NCBI GenBank assembly: GCA_019695335.1
Contig: JAIBAF010000010.1
Coordinates: 16,995 to 80,994 of the forward strand
Source of the DNA: a bacterium
GTDB lineage: Bacteria > CLD3 > SB21
Direction: 5' to 3'
Length of the DNA stretch: 64,000 nt
Part shown: positions 56,023-64,000 of the stretch, piece after piece
Numbering within the stretch: the stretch's first letter is position 1
Layout of the letters: the number at the start of each line of letters is the position of its first letter
Made by a program: the position numbers and the translations under genes
Notes under the pieces: generated by a model
What the model was told of the DNA's origin: nothing
Database searches by the model: none
What the model saw: the letters and a program-made list of their open reading frames with translations, nothing else

Positions 56023-56212
56023 AATCGCTTTCTTTTGCCGGAAAGTTAGATCGCTTCCGGCGATGGGTTCAAAGATAGCAAACAGTTTCCACGCGGCAAT
56101 AAATTACATATTAATTGCCTGTAGCGCAAGTACCGAAAAAACCTTGTTTTTCTGCTACGTTCCGTCTATTTTTTTGCATTCAAAAAATGAACCTGCCGAT
56201 TACGGAGGCATT

Positions 56213-56779
56213 ATGTTTAAACTATTGAAATGGTTATTCATACTCGCTTTTCTCGCCGCATGCGTGGTCGTTGTTCTTTCCTTGGTTATGCCTAAAGATT
56301 ATTTACACGAAACGTCCGTCGACATTGCCGCACCCTCATCCAAAGTCTACACTTACGCGCGCAATTTAAACGTGTGGCATGTGGTGGGCATGATCGATCA
56401 ATTAGCTAATAATGAAGGATTGGCTGAAATTGGAAAACAACTGGGATCGCAAGTGCCGAACATTCCCGGTGTCAATGTCGACAGTCTCGTCACCGGCGCC
56501 AAAGATGCCGAAATTTTAAACATGAAATTAAAACTGATCTCAGCCGAACCGTCAAAAATCGTATATAAAGTGATTGGCGGTCCGGTCGATGGTATTCAAC
56601 CGGAGATCCTGATCGAATCAACCGCCGCGAAACAAACTCGCGTCACGATTCGTGAAAAATTCCAATACGATGGCTTCTTTGCCGGCGCGAAAGCTTTGGC
56701 GGCGCGTTATGGATCGGGAAAAATCAACGAAAACAGTTTATCCAATCTGAAAAAAATTTGTGAGGCGCCGGAAAAATAA
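56213..56779 (+). CDS. SRPBCC-family protein with N-terminal membrane anchor
   Basis: 188 residues from ATG 56213 with GGAGG upstream; a longer open frame upstream is antisense to ppk1 and is not used. An N-terminal hydrophobic helix (FKLLKWLFILAFLAACVVVV) anchors it, followed by a START/SRPBCC-like domain: VDIAAPSSKVYTYARNLNVW, then NMKLKLISAEPSKIVYKVIG and the C-terminal REKFQYDGFFAG. These folds bind hydrophobic ligands. No catalytic residue assignable. The stop and the lysA start share one base (TAATG), so the two are coupled. Confidence 0.78.
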   Translation: MFKLLKWLFILAFLAACVVVVLSLVMPKDYLHETSVDIAAPSSKVYTYARNLNVWHVVGMIDQLANNEGLAEIGKQLGSQVPNIPGVNVDSLVTGAKDAEILNMKLKLISAEPSKIVYKVIGGPVDGIQPEILIESTAAKQTRVTIREKFQYDGFFAGAKALAARYGSGKINENSLSNLKKICEAPEK

Positions 56780-58056
56780 TGGCCCTCGAATATTTTGATA
56801 TACAATCTCCCCGATTAAAAATCGGCAGTATGGACTACGCCGAGTTGATCAGACAATTCAGTTCCCCTCTCTACGTTTACGACGCCGGAATTCTAAAAAC
56901 AAAATACCGGAAATTGCGCAGTGCCATGCCCGCGCACATTGATATTTTCTACGCTGTCAAAAGTAATCCCAATCTCAGCGTTATCCGAACGTTTGCCGAA
57001 TCTGGCGCAGGATGCGATGTAGCATCGTACGGAGAGTTACTGGCTATGCAACGGCTCCATATTGCTCCACAAAAAATTATTTTTACCGGTCCAGGCAAAA
57101 CCGAACGCGAAATCGAATTCGCCATGAACATAGGTGTTATGGCGTTTAACTGTGAATCGGACAACGAAATTGTTCGCATTGAATCGATCGCACAACGATT
57201 AAACAAAAAAATTAAAATCGGAATTCGTGTTAATACCGATTTTGCCATTAAAGAAACTATCAACATTATTGGCGGCACGGAAGCCAAAAAATTTGGCATC
57301 GATGAAAATAAAGTTGTTGATGTCATTCGCCGCCATCGCAAAAATCCGTACGTCGAATTTATTGGATTTCATATTTTCAATGCGTCACAGGTTTTGGATT
57401 ATCGTGAACTTTCACGCAATACGGAAAATATCCTGCGCATGGCCAAACACGTTGTCAACGAAACCGGAATTAATTTGCAATACATCGACATTGGCGGCGG
57501 TCTTGGCATTCCTTACGCGCTAAACGAATCGGAATTGGATGTCAATGCTTTGGGAAAAGCATTGTCGGATTTACATTCGCAATATTGTCAAACACCTGAA
57601 TTAGTTTCAGCACGATGGATCCTCGAACCCGGACGCTACCTTTCAGGCGAATCCGGCGTTTTACTGGCAACCGTGACCGACGTAAAAGAATCCCGCGGCC
57701 AACATTTTATTATTACCGATGCTGGCATTCATCATTTCTTGCGACCAGCACTCATCCATCAAAATCATCCGGTTTTTATCGCCAATAAATTAGATCAAAA
57801 GGCGGAATATTCGTATCGCGTTGAGGGGCCTTTATGTACGACTCTTGATTGCATGGCTAGCGATGTGATGCTGCCAAAAGCTGAAATCGGCGATACGATT
57901 GCTTTTTTCAATGCCGGAGCTTACGGATATTCCGAATCGATGCCTTTTTTTCTTAGTCACGCCATTCCGGCCGAAGTAATGGTGCAAGACGGACATACCA
58001 AACTCATTCGGCGACGTATTGAACCCGATGAATATTTGAATTATTGTATTGAATAA
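56779..58056 (+). CDS. lysA: diaminopimelate decarboxylase
   Basis: 425 residues. The PLP lysine is in FYAVKSNPNLSVIRTFAESG (about residue 60), the glycine loop and His switch are in IGFHIFNASQVLD and IGGGLGIPY, and EPGRYLSGESGVLLATVTDV holds the substrate-binding Arg. Late motifs GPLCTTLDCMASDVMLPKAE and FFNAGAYGYSESMPFFLSHA are typical of fold-III decarboxylases (LysA). The enzyme makes lysine from meso-diaminopimelate. CANSDC-like decarboxylase (carboxynorspermidine) is a related possibility because the YAVKS/CTTLD variants are shared. Coupled to the SRPBCC gene. Confidence 0.88.
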   Translation: MALEYFDIQSPRLKIGSMDYAELIRQFSSPLYVYDAGILKTKYRKLRSAMPAHIDIFYAVKSNPNLSVIRTFAESGAGCDVASYGELLAMQRLHIAPQKIIFTGPGKTEREIEFAMNIGVMAFNCESDNEIVRIESIAQRLNKKIKIGIRVNTDFAIKETINIIGGTEAKKFGIDENKVVDVIRRHRKNPYVEFIGFHIFNASQVLDYRELSRNTENILRMAKHVVNETGINLQYIDIGGGLGIPYALNESELDVNALGKALSDLHSQYCQTPELVSARWILEPGRYLSGESGVLLATVTDVKESRGQHFIITDAGIHHFLRPALIHQNHPVFIANKLDQKAEYSYRVEGPLCTTLDCMASDVMLPKAEIGDTIAFFNAGAYGYSESMPFFLSHAIPAEVMVQDGHTKLIRRRIEPDEYLNYCIE

Positions 58057-58103
58057 AATTATCATTTATTTCCATAAACAATTAAATATAAGGATACGGA
58101 TTC

Positions 58104-58394
58104 ATGGCTGATGAAAAAAAAATCCAGGAAATTCAAATTAACTTTCCTCCCGACAAACAAAGCGGCGTCTACGCCAACAATATGGTTGTGGCCCATTCCA
58201 AAGAAGAATTCATTCTCGATTTCATGCTCGTCACTCCTCCGAACGGCGTCGTCAATGCCCGTGTCATCATGAGTCCCGGCCATGTTAAACGCGTGATTGC
58301 TGCACTTGTGCAAAATATGAAGCATTATGAAGAAACGTTTGGTAAGATCGAAGAAGCCAGTGAACCCAAAAATCCTTTTGGTTTTCAGGCTTAG
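58104..58394 (+). CDS. DUF3467 domain protein
   Basis: 96 residues, the complete domain: QINFPPDKQSGVYANNMVVA, then HSKEEFILDFMLVTPPN and RVIMSPGHVKRVIAALVQNM. This small domain is widespread in bacteria and its role is unknown. It is 47 bp after lysA. No membrane part. Confidence 0.9.
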   Translation: MADEKKIQEIQINFPPDKQSGVYANNMVVAHSKEEFILDFMLVTPPNGVVNARVIMSPGHVKRVIAALVQNMKHYEETFGKIEEASEPKNPFGFQA

Positions 58395-58408
58395 TTGGAA
58401 AATGGACG

Positions 58409-58430
58409 ATGGTTAATGGGGAATGGATGA
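58409..58430 (+). repeat. left inverted-repeat arm of the four-helix-bundle unit
   Basis: ATGGTTAATGG (58409-58419) and AATGGATGA (58422-58430) are reverse complements of words in the right arm at 58791-58805. The arm ends just before the ATG at 58434, which suggests gene and repeats form a unit. Confidence 0.7.
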
Positions 58431-58433
58431 CGT

Positions 58434-58808
58434 ATGAACCGTGATGAATTAAAATTACGAACAAAAAAATTTGCTCATCGTTGCATTGCGCTAGCTTTAG
58501 CCTTGCCCAATTCTTATCTTGGCAATCATTTGAAAGGACAGTTGATTCGCGCATCGACTTCGGTCGCAGCAAATTACAGAGCTGCATCCCTGGCACAGAC
58601 CAAAGCCGCATTTATTGCTAAATTAAGCATCGTTGTTGAAGAAATTGACGAGTCTTTATTTTGGATTGAACTGATCATTGACGAAAATTTACTTAAGAAA
58701 GATCTATGTGACTCTTTGCGAAAAGAAGCGAGCGAATTAACAGCTATTTTTGTTTCAACGAGGAAAACCGCATCAATAAATAAAAACAAATCATCCATTA
58801 ACCATTAA
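58434..58808 (+). CDS. four-helix-bundle protein (S23/Avd-like)
   Basis: 124 residues, all helical. FAHRCIALALALPNSYLGNH, then LIRASTSVAANYRAASLAQT and FIAKLSIVVEEIDESLFWIE are hallmarks of the S23 / 23S rRNA intervening-sequence protein family, which shares its fold with Avd of diversity-generating retroelements. No reverse transcriptase or template repeat is nearby. Function unknown; these genes are often found as isolated, repeat-flanked units. Here the inverted arms lie at 58409-58430 and 58791-58805, and the right arm encodes the last five codons and the stop (SSINH). Confidence 0.88.
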   Translation: MNRDELKLRTKKFAHRCIALALALPNSYLGNHLKGQLIRASTSVAANYRAASLAQTKAAFIAKLSIVVEEIDESLFWIELIIDENLLKKDLCDSLRKEASELTAIFVSTRKTASINKNKSSINH

Positions 58809-58829
58809 AAATTATCCCTCATCCATTAA
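58791..58829 (+). repeat. right inverted-repeat arm of the four-helix-bundle unit
   Basis: TCATCCATTAACCAT (58791-58805) is complementary to the left arm, and a second copy of the word TCATCCATTAA follows at 58819-58829. The arm includes the stop codon region of the gene. Confidence 0.65.
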
Positions 58830-58839
58830 TAATGAAATC

Positions 58840-59697
58840 ATGAACCGTATCAAAATTATCGATATTCATATTCACATCCAGCCTTGGTGGCAATTAAAGC
58901 CTGCCATTCTGGAACGTATGGCCAAAGGCAAAGAAAATTTTGACGCACTTATGGCTTTGATGAAAGATCCGGCGCGCTTGATTGAATTGATGGATCGCTC
59001 GGACATTGATAAGGTCGGATTGATTAATTATGTCAGTCCCGATCTGATGGGATTTGACGACAGCTCCAACGACTTTTCAGCCGAATACCAGAAATATGCC
59101 CCTGACCGTTTTATTGCTTTTGGTTCCGTTCATCCGCGTTTTACCAAGGATGCCGACGCCGATATTCACCGTCTCATTCACGATCTCGGCATTCGCGCTA
59201 TCAAAGTGCATCCGCCTCATCAATTGTATTATCCGAACGATTATTTGAACGGCATGAAAGCGCTTGAAATTATTTACAAACGATGCGAAGAGTGGAGCGT
59301 TCCGGTCATGTTTCACACCGGCACTTCATTTTTCTCAGGCGCTCGGATCAAATACGGCGATCCTATTTATCTTGACGACGTTGCGGTGGATTTTCCCAAT
59401 TTAAAAATTATCATGGCCCATGGTGGACGTCCTTTGTGGATGGAAACAGCATTTTATCTTTTACGCCGCCATAAAAACATTTGGATGGACATTTCGTCGA
59501 TTCCTCCTAAAAAACTGATCTCTGATTATTTTCCTCGATTGGAGGAAATCGCCGAAAAAGTGCTCTTCGGAACAGATTGGCCAGGACCACTAGTAGAGAA
59601 TATTAGACAAAATGCTGATGAATTTTTATCGCTTACCTTGAGGGATGAAACGAAATTAAAGATTGTCAGCGAAAATGCATTACAATTATTTTCATAA
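58840..59697 (+). CDS. amidohydrolase-family protein (Amidohydro_2 type)
   Basis: 285 residues, TIM-barrel. The metal motif IIDIHIHIQPWWQ (H-x-H) is at residues 6-18, and KVHPPHQLYYPN, VMFHTGTSFF, IMAHGGRPLWME (conserved His) and LFGTDWPGP (catalytic Asp) are the later metal or proton residues of amidohydrolase 2-type hydrolases or decarboxylases. The substrate is not assignable. It has its own short leader and is followed 14 bp later by an M48 protease gene. Confidence 0.9.
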   Translation: MNRIKIIDIHIHIQPWWQLKPAILERMAKGKENFDALMALMKDPARLIELMDRSDIDKVGLINYVSPDLMGFDDSSNDFSAEYQKYAPDRFIAFGSVHPRFTKDADADIHRLIHDLGIRAIKVHPPHQLYYPNDYLNGMKALEIIYKRCEEWSVPVMFHTGTSFFSGARIKYGDPIYLDDVAVDFPNLKIIMAHGGRPLWMETAFYLLRRHKNIWMDISSIPPKKLISDYFPRLEEIAEKVLFGTDWPGPLVENIRQNADEFLSLTLRDETKLKIVSENALQLFS

Positions 59698-59711
59698 TAC
59701 CGTTTTTTTAC

Positions 59712-60428
59712 ATGAACTCGTTATTTCGAATTAGTTTATTACTACTTTGTGTATTCCCTTTGAATCATTTGGAAAACAGCCCAAACCGTATTATCTATAC
59801 TCGTCATACATTTCTTCCTGAGATAATAACGGAAGATCAAAACAACCGTCAGAAAATATCAGAAACGGATTTCAGGAAATATTCGCTCTATCTTGATGAT
59901 CTCGCCCGCAATATTGAACGGATCTCGCCGAAACGTATCCAGTTTACTGTAACGCTGATAGAATCTGAATTCGCTAATGCCTATGCCAACCAGGGAAATA
60001 ATATTTTAATAACTACAGCGCTTTTAAAGATGTTGAATAGTGAAAGTGAACTCGTCGCTGTTTTGGCTCACGAGATGGGGCACGTAGAACTAGAACATAC
60101 GTCCAAAACTGTTAACAAATCTAATGAAGAAGCTGCAGACGATTACGCATTTACTTTACTTATGCATACACCGTACGATCCACGCGCCGCGTCCCGAGTG
60201 CTCAGAAATCTCAAAAAGATTTACGACATCCCTCTTTTTTCAGCTCCTTATTTCGACAGTCATCCTCCGATCGCATTACGCATAGACAGATTTTCTTCCA
60301 AAGCAGCCTTATGGTGGAAAAATAATCCCGATAGTATGCGTTACATAGGAAAAAGGAATTTTTTTGAATGTAAAAATTTTTTTATAGAACAATATTCTGA
60401 CGAATGGGAATATTACAAAATCAGATGA
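59712..60428 (+). CDS. M48-family metalloprotease
   Basis: 238 residues. N-terminal signal or anchor (SLFRISLLLLCVFPL), then LVAVLAHEMGHVELEHTSKT (about residue 117, H-E-x-x-H) and EEAADDYAFTLLMHT, whose Glu/Asp pair supplies the third zinc ligand. The catalytic domain of the M48 type (Ste24/HtpX/BepA-like) is complete, with no TPR tail. It is probably periplasmic or anchored and cuts or checks envelope proteins. It overlaps the SnoaL-like frame by four bases. Confidence 0.9.
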   Translation: MNSLFRISLLLLCVFPLNHLENSPNRIIYTRHTFLPEIITEDQNNRQKISETDFRKYSLYLDDLARNIERISPKRIQFTVTLIESEFANAYANQGNNILITTALLKMLNSESELVAVLAHEMGHVELEHTSKTVNKSNEEAADDYAFTLLMHTPYDPRAASRVLRNLKKIYDIPLFSAPYFDSHPPIALRIDRFSSKAALWWKNNPDSMRYIGKRNFFECKNFFIEQYSDEWEYYKIR

Positions 60429-60824
60429 TGATGAATTTATTTACGTCTACTCAATCATTGGAAATTCGTAAAGCCAATCGTGATTTTTATGATGCGATTG
60501 AGAGCCTCAAAATTGAAAGAATGGAAGATATCTGGTTGAATGCAAATGAAATTCAATGCATCCATCCGGGATGGGTTGAACGGCTGGTTGGGTGGCAAGC
60601 GGTCATGCAAAGCTGGTATGCAATATTTCAAAACACACAGTACATCGAATTTAACATTACTGATTTTAATGTCACGGTTGACGGTCAAATCGCAAGTCGT
60701 CACGTGCACGGAAAAAATGATGAGTTCAGTTTCCGGAGAAATTTTACATAACGAACTGTTCGCTACCAATATATTTCAAAAATCCGACGAGCGATGGTGG
60801 CTGATGCTTCATCACAGTTCATAG
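60425..60824 (+). pseudogene. SnoaL-like (NTF2 fold) gene with a frameshift
   Basis: The reading frame from ATG 60425 encodes a SnoaL/NTF2-type start: residues with SLEIRKANRDFYDAIESLKI and IHPGWVERLVGWQAVMQSWY, through VTVDGQIA. At about 60695 the frame diverges to a short dead end. In the frame one base ahead, the family's second half appears: VVTCTEKM, then NELFATNIFQKSDERWW and MLHHSS at 60824. Skipping one base gives a continuous domain of normal length (about 132 residues). Either a true frameshift mutation, a sequencing or assembly error, or a +1 recoding site. The family is a ligand-binding or isomerase-like fold of broad function. Confidence 0.8.
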
Positions 60825-60831
60825 CTGTCGT

Positions 60832-63800
60832 TTAAAAATCCGCCCCGAACCAGAATTGGAAGAAAATTCCTCGCGACCAGCGCCGATAATCCGTATTTCT
60901 TGAATCATCGCTGAGTCCTCCAAATCCTTCATTTCCCGCCAGACGCGTATCGATAAAACGTTTACGATTACCCGGCAACTTAATCCCGGCGAATTCATAT
61001 CCCCGCGCATCAAACATTTTCCCAAAATCAAATCGCAATACCAGGAAACCGAGTAAATTAACACGAAAACCTGTTCCGACGCTCCCGATCAATCCGTCAA
61101 ATTTTTGTTTACGCAAGATTTCATTGCCGACGGTTTCCTGTGAACCCCACGCGCTTCCAACGTCCAGGAATGCAGCGCCTCGGATCGAACGGAATCCAAG
61201 CCCGCCGAAAGGTAATCTTAAATTGACGGCATCGACGAACGGGAAACGCAATTCATTATTCACGACAAAAAATCTGGTTCCCGGCATATTCCAACGCGGA
61301 TAACCTCGTAAATCATAACTGCCTCCGAGTAAGAAATTTTGCGGATTTCGCCCGTCGTTCCATTCCACCAATGCGCGAACGGCATAGGCCGAACGTGTGG
61401 TTAATCGGAAATACTTCCGATAATCAAAAATCGCAGTGTAATAATTTTGCTGTGACTGATACACGTCGGTCGTATATCCAAGAGTGAACGCTGCCCTCGT
61501 CCCGTCCAAAGGGCCTGTGGGTCCCCACAATGAATTATCAAATGTATAACCTGTGAAATTGCTGACCAAAACGCCGTCAACACCCAGCAAAGCAAATCGC
61601 GGCTCACGTTTGAAACGACTGAAATTCAAATTAGTCTCAATACGTTCAAATTTCGATAGCGGATAAGTCACCTGTAAAAATCCGCCATAGCGGTTTTCAT
61701 TAACAATGTCCACTTCACCGTCATCGGCAATTTCATAAAAATCGCCGCGAAACCTGAAAATGCCATAGGCAAAATTGGTCCGTTGCCCAAGATCGACTTT
61801 AGTTAAAACAAAATTCCAGTCAGTGAGAATTTCTTTCGACGTAGTGGCCGTATTGTAAAGCACAAGATAATATTGGTCATTGCCGAGCATATCCGTAATA
61901 CCGATCTGTGCTCCACCTCCGCTGCCAAATACCGGATCGGCCTGAAATGCGCCTTGAACAAAATCTAATCCGTATTTCTTAATATAGGGACGTGTGTTCG
62001 CCTGGGTCACGGGAACTTTCGGTGTGCTCCACGGATATTTCAAGCCTTGAAATAGTGTACGTTCATCTTTATCGGCCAAAGCAGATTTCTGATCGGCCGC
62101 CGGCATTTGCCTAATTTTAAAACTGAATTGTTCAAAAGCCGAAAAGAGCAAATCGCCTGAATTTGTCCAGACAGGATCGAACACGGCTGTCGTCAGATGC
62201 GTTAATTTCCTTGGTGCATATTTTCTTGCCAATAATGTCTCATCTTTCCCTTCGCGTAATTCAGAAATTAAAGTCCGATCACCGTCTTTGAAGGGTAAAA
62301 CCCAAATATCGGTCGATGTTCCGACGCGATTGGAAGAAAAAGCCAGCCACCGTCCGTCCGGAGACCACGCCGGCGACTCATCATGATAGTCGCCTGTTGT
62401 CAGACAATACATCGACTGCATTTCCAGATCATATAAGTAGAGATTGTACGAACCGTTAACGCCGAAATTATTTCGGTCGGAACTAAATACGATAAATTTC
62501 CCATCCGGACTCCACGCAGGATCTTTGTCGTCATAAAAATCGTTGGTCAATTTACGGATTGTTCCATCGTCATCGTCGTCGCTGACTTTGATGGTATACA
62601 AATCGTCGTCACCGGAGACGGCTAATCCGGAAAATGCGATCGACTGCCCGTCGGGGGACCAACTCGGCGAAGCGATCCCGACAAGGTCTTTATACATATA
62701 TTTGTGCGTTATTTCTTTTTTCGCTACATCGTAAATATACAAAACGTCTTTCTCACCGCTTTTGCTTACAAAAGCCAGTTCGCCATGATGGTTCACATCA
62801 ATCCGGCTTTTGAAGAAATGGAAGGTTTCATAATCGTTGGAGCGCTCGCCGGCGATCACTACTTCCGAATGACTGCTACCCAATTCTTGGCGGTAAATGT
62901 TAGTATACCCATCGCGGTTGGCAACATAAAATATTTCTTCTTTTCCGTCATGAGCGTAATAGGCCGGTTTTGAATTGAAACCTTCTTTGGTAATCACGGA
63001 TGAAATGGCGCTCGGAACGTCATTATCTTCCAAAGCCGGAAAATATTTTTTCTTGACCCAATAAATCCATTCTTCGCTCAAGGATGCATATTTTTTACCG
63101 AGTGACATCTCGATTACTTTTTCAAATGTATCGGATTTCCAGATGTTTTCCATAATAAGCAGAATCTTCTCACGGCCGTAACGCTCCTCCACAAAATGGA
63201 GAAAATTTTCACCCAGCTTGTACATATAATAGGTACCTTGTACCTTATAAAATTCTTCTACGGGTAAAATCGTACTATTGAACGCCGCATCACGAATCAC
63301 CATTTCCGCCTGATGATCCGGCTCACCTGACCAGAGCTCCGCCAAGCCTTCAGTAAACCACAACGGCGGGCCGGGGTTATTTAACTTACGATGATTCGAG
63401 ATAATCCTGTTAACCTTCGAATCCATAAATACGTGCACCAGTTCGTGACGTAATACACGGCGAAAATGCGAAGACGAACCGTCGCTCGGCAGCACTACGC
63501 GGCCTTTGAAAAATTCAAAAAATCCTCCCACACCTTCCGGAATTTCAAACGGCGTGACATTGGTTTGCTGGAAGTAAATATGCGAACTGAATATGATCAT
63601 GGGCACTTTATGAACGAGCGAATGATTGAACCGGTTTTGAAGTTCTAGATATTGTTCTTCCGCCATACCGGCCGCACGTTCAGCCAATTCCAGCATCTCA
63701 GGATAATAATAAATTTCAAAATGTTCCGTTTCGAGAATCTTCCAGCTGAAGTCTGTATAATTGACTTTATTGGTGCCGAAATAATTGTAATAATACTGTG

Positions 63801-63858
63801 CCGGCAAAGTTGAGGGCGCCAGCAGAAACAGTATCACTATCCATTGCTTCAGACGCAT
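60832..63858 (-). CDS. peptidase-MA-like, TolB-like propeller and Omp85-type barrel protein
   Basis: 1008 residues from ATG 63858 (AAGG 8 bases before); a longer frame adds an unsupported leader. Signal peptide MRLKQWIVILFLLAPSTLPA. A gluzincin-like domain follows: HELVH at residues 138-142 and WFTEGLAELW (Glu170) as third-ligand candidate, as in peptidase MA-like domains. PD40/TolB-like blades come next (PSWSPDGQSIAFSG, PAWSPDGKFIVFSSDRN, PAWSPDGRWLAFSSNR, about residues 390-540). The C-terminal third (about 640-1008) is a BamA/Omp85-type barrel with GGSYDLRGYPRW (L6-like R-G-Y), NNELRFPF and FLDVGSAWG, ending in WFGADF. It is probably anchored in the outer membrane with the peptidase and propeller in the periplasm. 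Confidence 0.88.
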   Translation of the reverse strand: MRLKQWIVILFLLAPSTLPAQYYYNYFGTNKVNYTDFSWKILETEHFEIYYYPEMLELAERAAGMAEEQYLELQNRFNHSLVHKVPMIIFSSHIYFQQTNVTPFEIPEGVGGFFEFFKGRVVLPSDGSSSHFRRVLRHELVHVFMDSKVNRIISNHRKLNNPGPPLWFTEGLAELWSGEPDHQAEMVIRDAAFNSTILPVEEFYKVQGTYYMYKLGENFLHFVEERYGREKILLIMENIWKSDTFEKVIEMSLGKKYASLSEEWIYWVKKKYFPALEDNDVPSAISSVITKEGFNSKPAYYAHDGKEEIFYVANRDGYTNIYRQELGSSHSEVVIAGERSNDYETFHFFKSRIDVNHHGELAFVSKSGEKDVLYIYDVAKKEITHKYMYKDLVGIASPSWSPDGQSIAFSGLAVSGDDDLYTIKVSDDDDDGTIRKLTNDFYDDKDPAWSPDGKFIVFSSDRNNFGVNGSYNLYLYDLEMQSMYCLTTGDYHDESPAWSPDGRWLAFSSNRVGTSTDIWVLPFKDGDRTLISELREGKDETLLARKYAPRKLTHLTTAVFDPVWTNSGDLLFSAFEQFSFKIRQMPAADQKSALADKDERTLFQGLKYPWSTPKVPVTQANTRPYIKKYGLDFVQGAFQADPVFGSGGGAQIGITDMLGNDQYYLVLYNTATTSKEILTDWNFVLTKVDLGQRTNFAYGIFRFRGDFYEIADDGEVDIVNENRYGGFLQVTYPLSKFERIETNLNFSRFKREPRFALLGVDGVLVSNFTGYTFDNSLWGPTGPLDGTRAAFTLGYTTDVYQSQQNYYTAIFDYRKYFRLTTRSAYAVRALVEWNDGRNPQNFLLGGSYDLRGYPRWNMPGTRFFVVNNELRFPFVDAVNLRLPFGGLGFRSIRGAAFLDVGSAWGSQETVGNEILRKQKFDGLIGSVGTGFRVNLLGFLVLRFDFGKMFDARGYEFAGIKLPGNRKRFIDTRLAGNEGFGGLSDDSRNTDYRRWSRGIFFQFWFGADF

Positions 63859-64000
63859 AAATGAACCTTGTTTAAAATAGTTTGAGAAATATAAGTGCTG
63901 GCTCGCGCCGTACGAGTGCCATACCAGCAAAAATAAGTACCATCAACCAGAAATATCTGTTGTTGTTGAACGGCTGTCACCGGTAAATGGGCAAAATCGT

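Noticed and set aside
55667..56212. Long upstream extension of the SRPBCC protein
   Set aside because: It is antisense to the start of ppk1 and low in recognisable features; a strong ribosome site (GGAGG) marks ATG 56213.
58434..58808. Diversity-generating retroelement
   Set aside because: The four-helix-bundle protein resembles Avd, but no reverse transcriptase, template or variable repeat lies within the window.
63872..64000. Possible end of another minus-strand gene at the window edge
   Set aside because: One frame ends in a hydrophobic stretch (FWLMVLIFAGMALV) with a basic tail and TAA at 63872, but it has an in-frame TGA near 63977 and a different frame looks better upstream; too little sequence to decide between a frameshift and chance.

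Overview
The window looks like a chromosomal contig of a Gram-negative bacterium of the FCB superphylum (Bacteroidota, Ignavibacteriota, Calditrichota, KSB1-like lineages). The evidence is: outer-membrane proteins (a TonB-dependent receptor, a BamA-type barrel, a DUF5916 barrel protein), lipoproteins, sensor kinases with regulator-propeller repeats, BtuG-like propeller lipoproteins, and a NADH dehydrogenase cluster without nuoEFG. Base composition is moderate, roughly 40-45% GC. This placement is inferred from gene content; I cannot name a species. No rRNA, tRNA, CRISPR array, insertion sequence or prophage was seen.

Layout. 1-4.4 kb: the end of a YfhO-like membrane protein, then ygfZ, an HU-family gene with a strong terminator, ruvX and a GatB/YqeY gene. 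4.6-9.5 kb: a large propeller sensor kinase co-oriented with an LPP20/DUF4384 secreted protein. 9.7-13.4 kb: an M20 peptidase, an EI24 membrane protein and histidine ammonia-lyase. 13.4-15.2 kb: parB and parA, with a dyad of parS-like half-sites upstream. 15.3-26.5 kb: nuoABCDHIJKL, then two unrelated genes (a GT-C-like membrane protein and a methyltransferase), then nuoM; nuoEFG and nuoN are absent here. 26.6-39.4 kb: a mixed region with a DUF5683-like protein, a sensor kinase, two small envelope proteins, a GYF_2-RDD protein, an M13 peptidase, small unknowns, an acetyltransferase, a rhodanese, a LysR regulator with an Asp/Glu racemase, and an OPT transporter.

39.6-46.2 kb is a vitamin B12 locus on the minus strand. 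A cobalamin riboswitch with an intrinsic terminator precedes btuB, a BtuG-like propeller lipoprotein, a BtuF-like binding protein without a signal peptide, a DUF6580 membrane protein, a second BtuG-like lipoprotein, a PduO-type adenosyltransferase and a BFD-like iron-sulfur protein. Together these give an apparent path from surface capture to adenosylation, but no BtuCD is encoded. This is the most interesting system in the window.

48.6-53.8 kb is a tight plus-strand ion module: a CPA2 antiporter with a TrkA-N domain, a TrkA-type potassium channel, a stand-alone cyclic-nucleotide-binding protein and a CPA1 antiporter. 53.9-60.8 kb holds ppk1, an SRPBCC protein, lysA, a DUF3467 protein, a four-helix-bundle gene bounded by inverted repeats, an amidohydrolase, an M48 protease and a frameshifted SnoaL-like gene. 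60.8-63.9 kb is a large protein joining a zinc-peptidase-like domain, a TolB-like propeller and an Omp85-type barrel.
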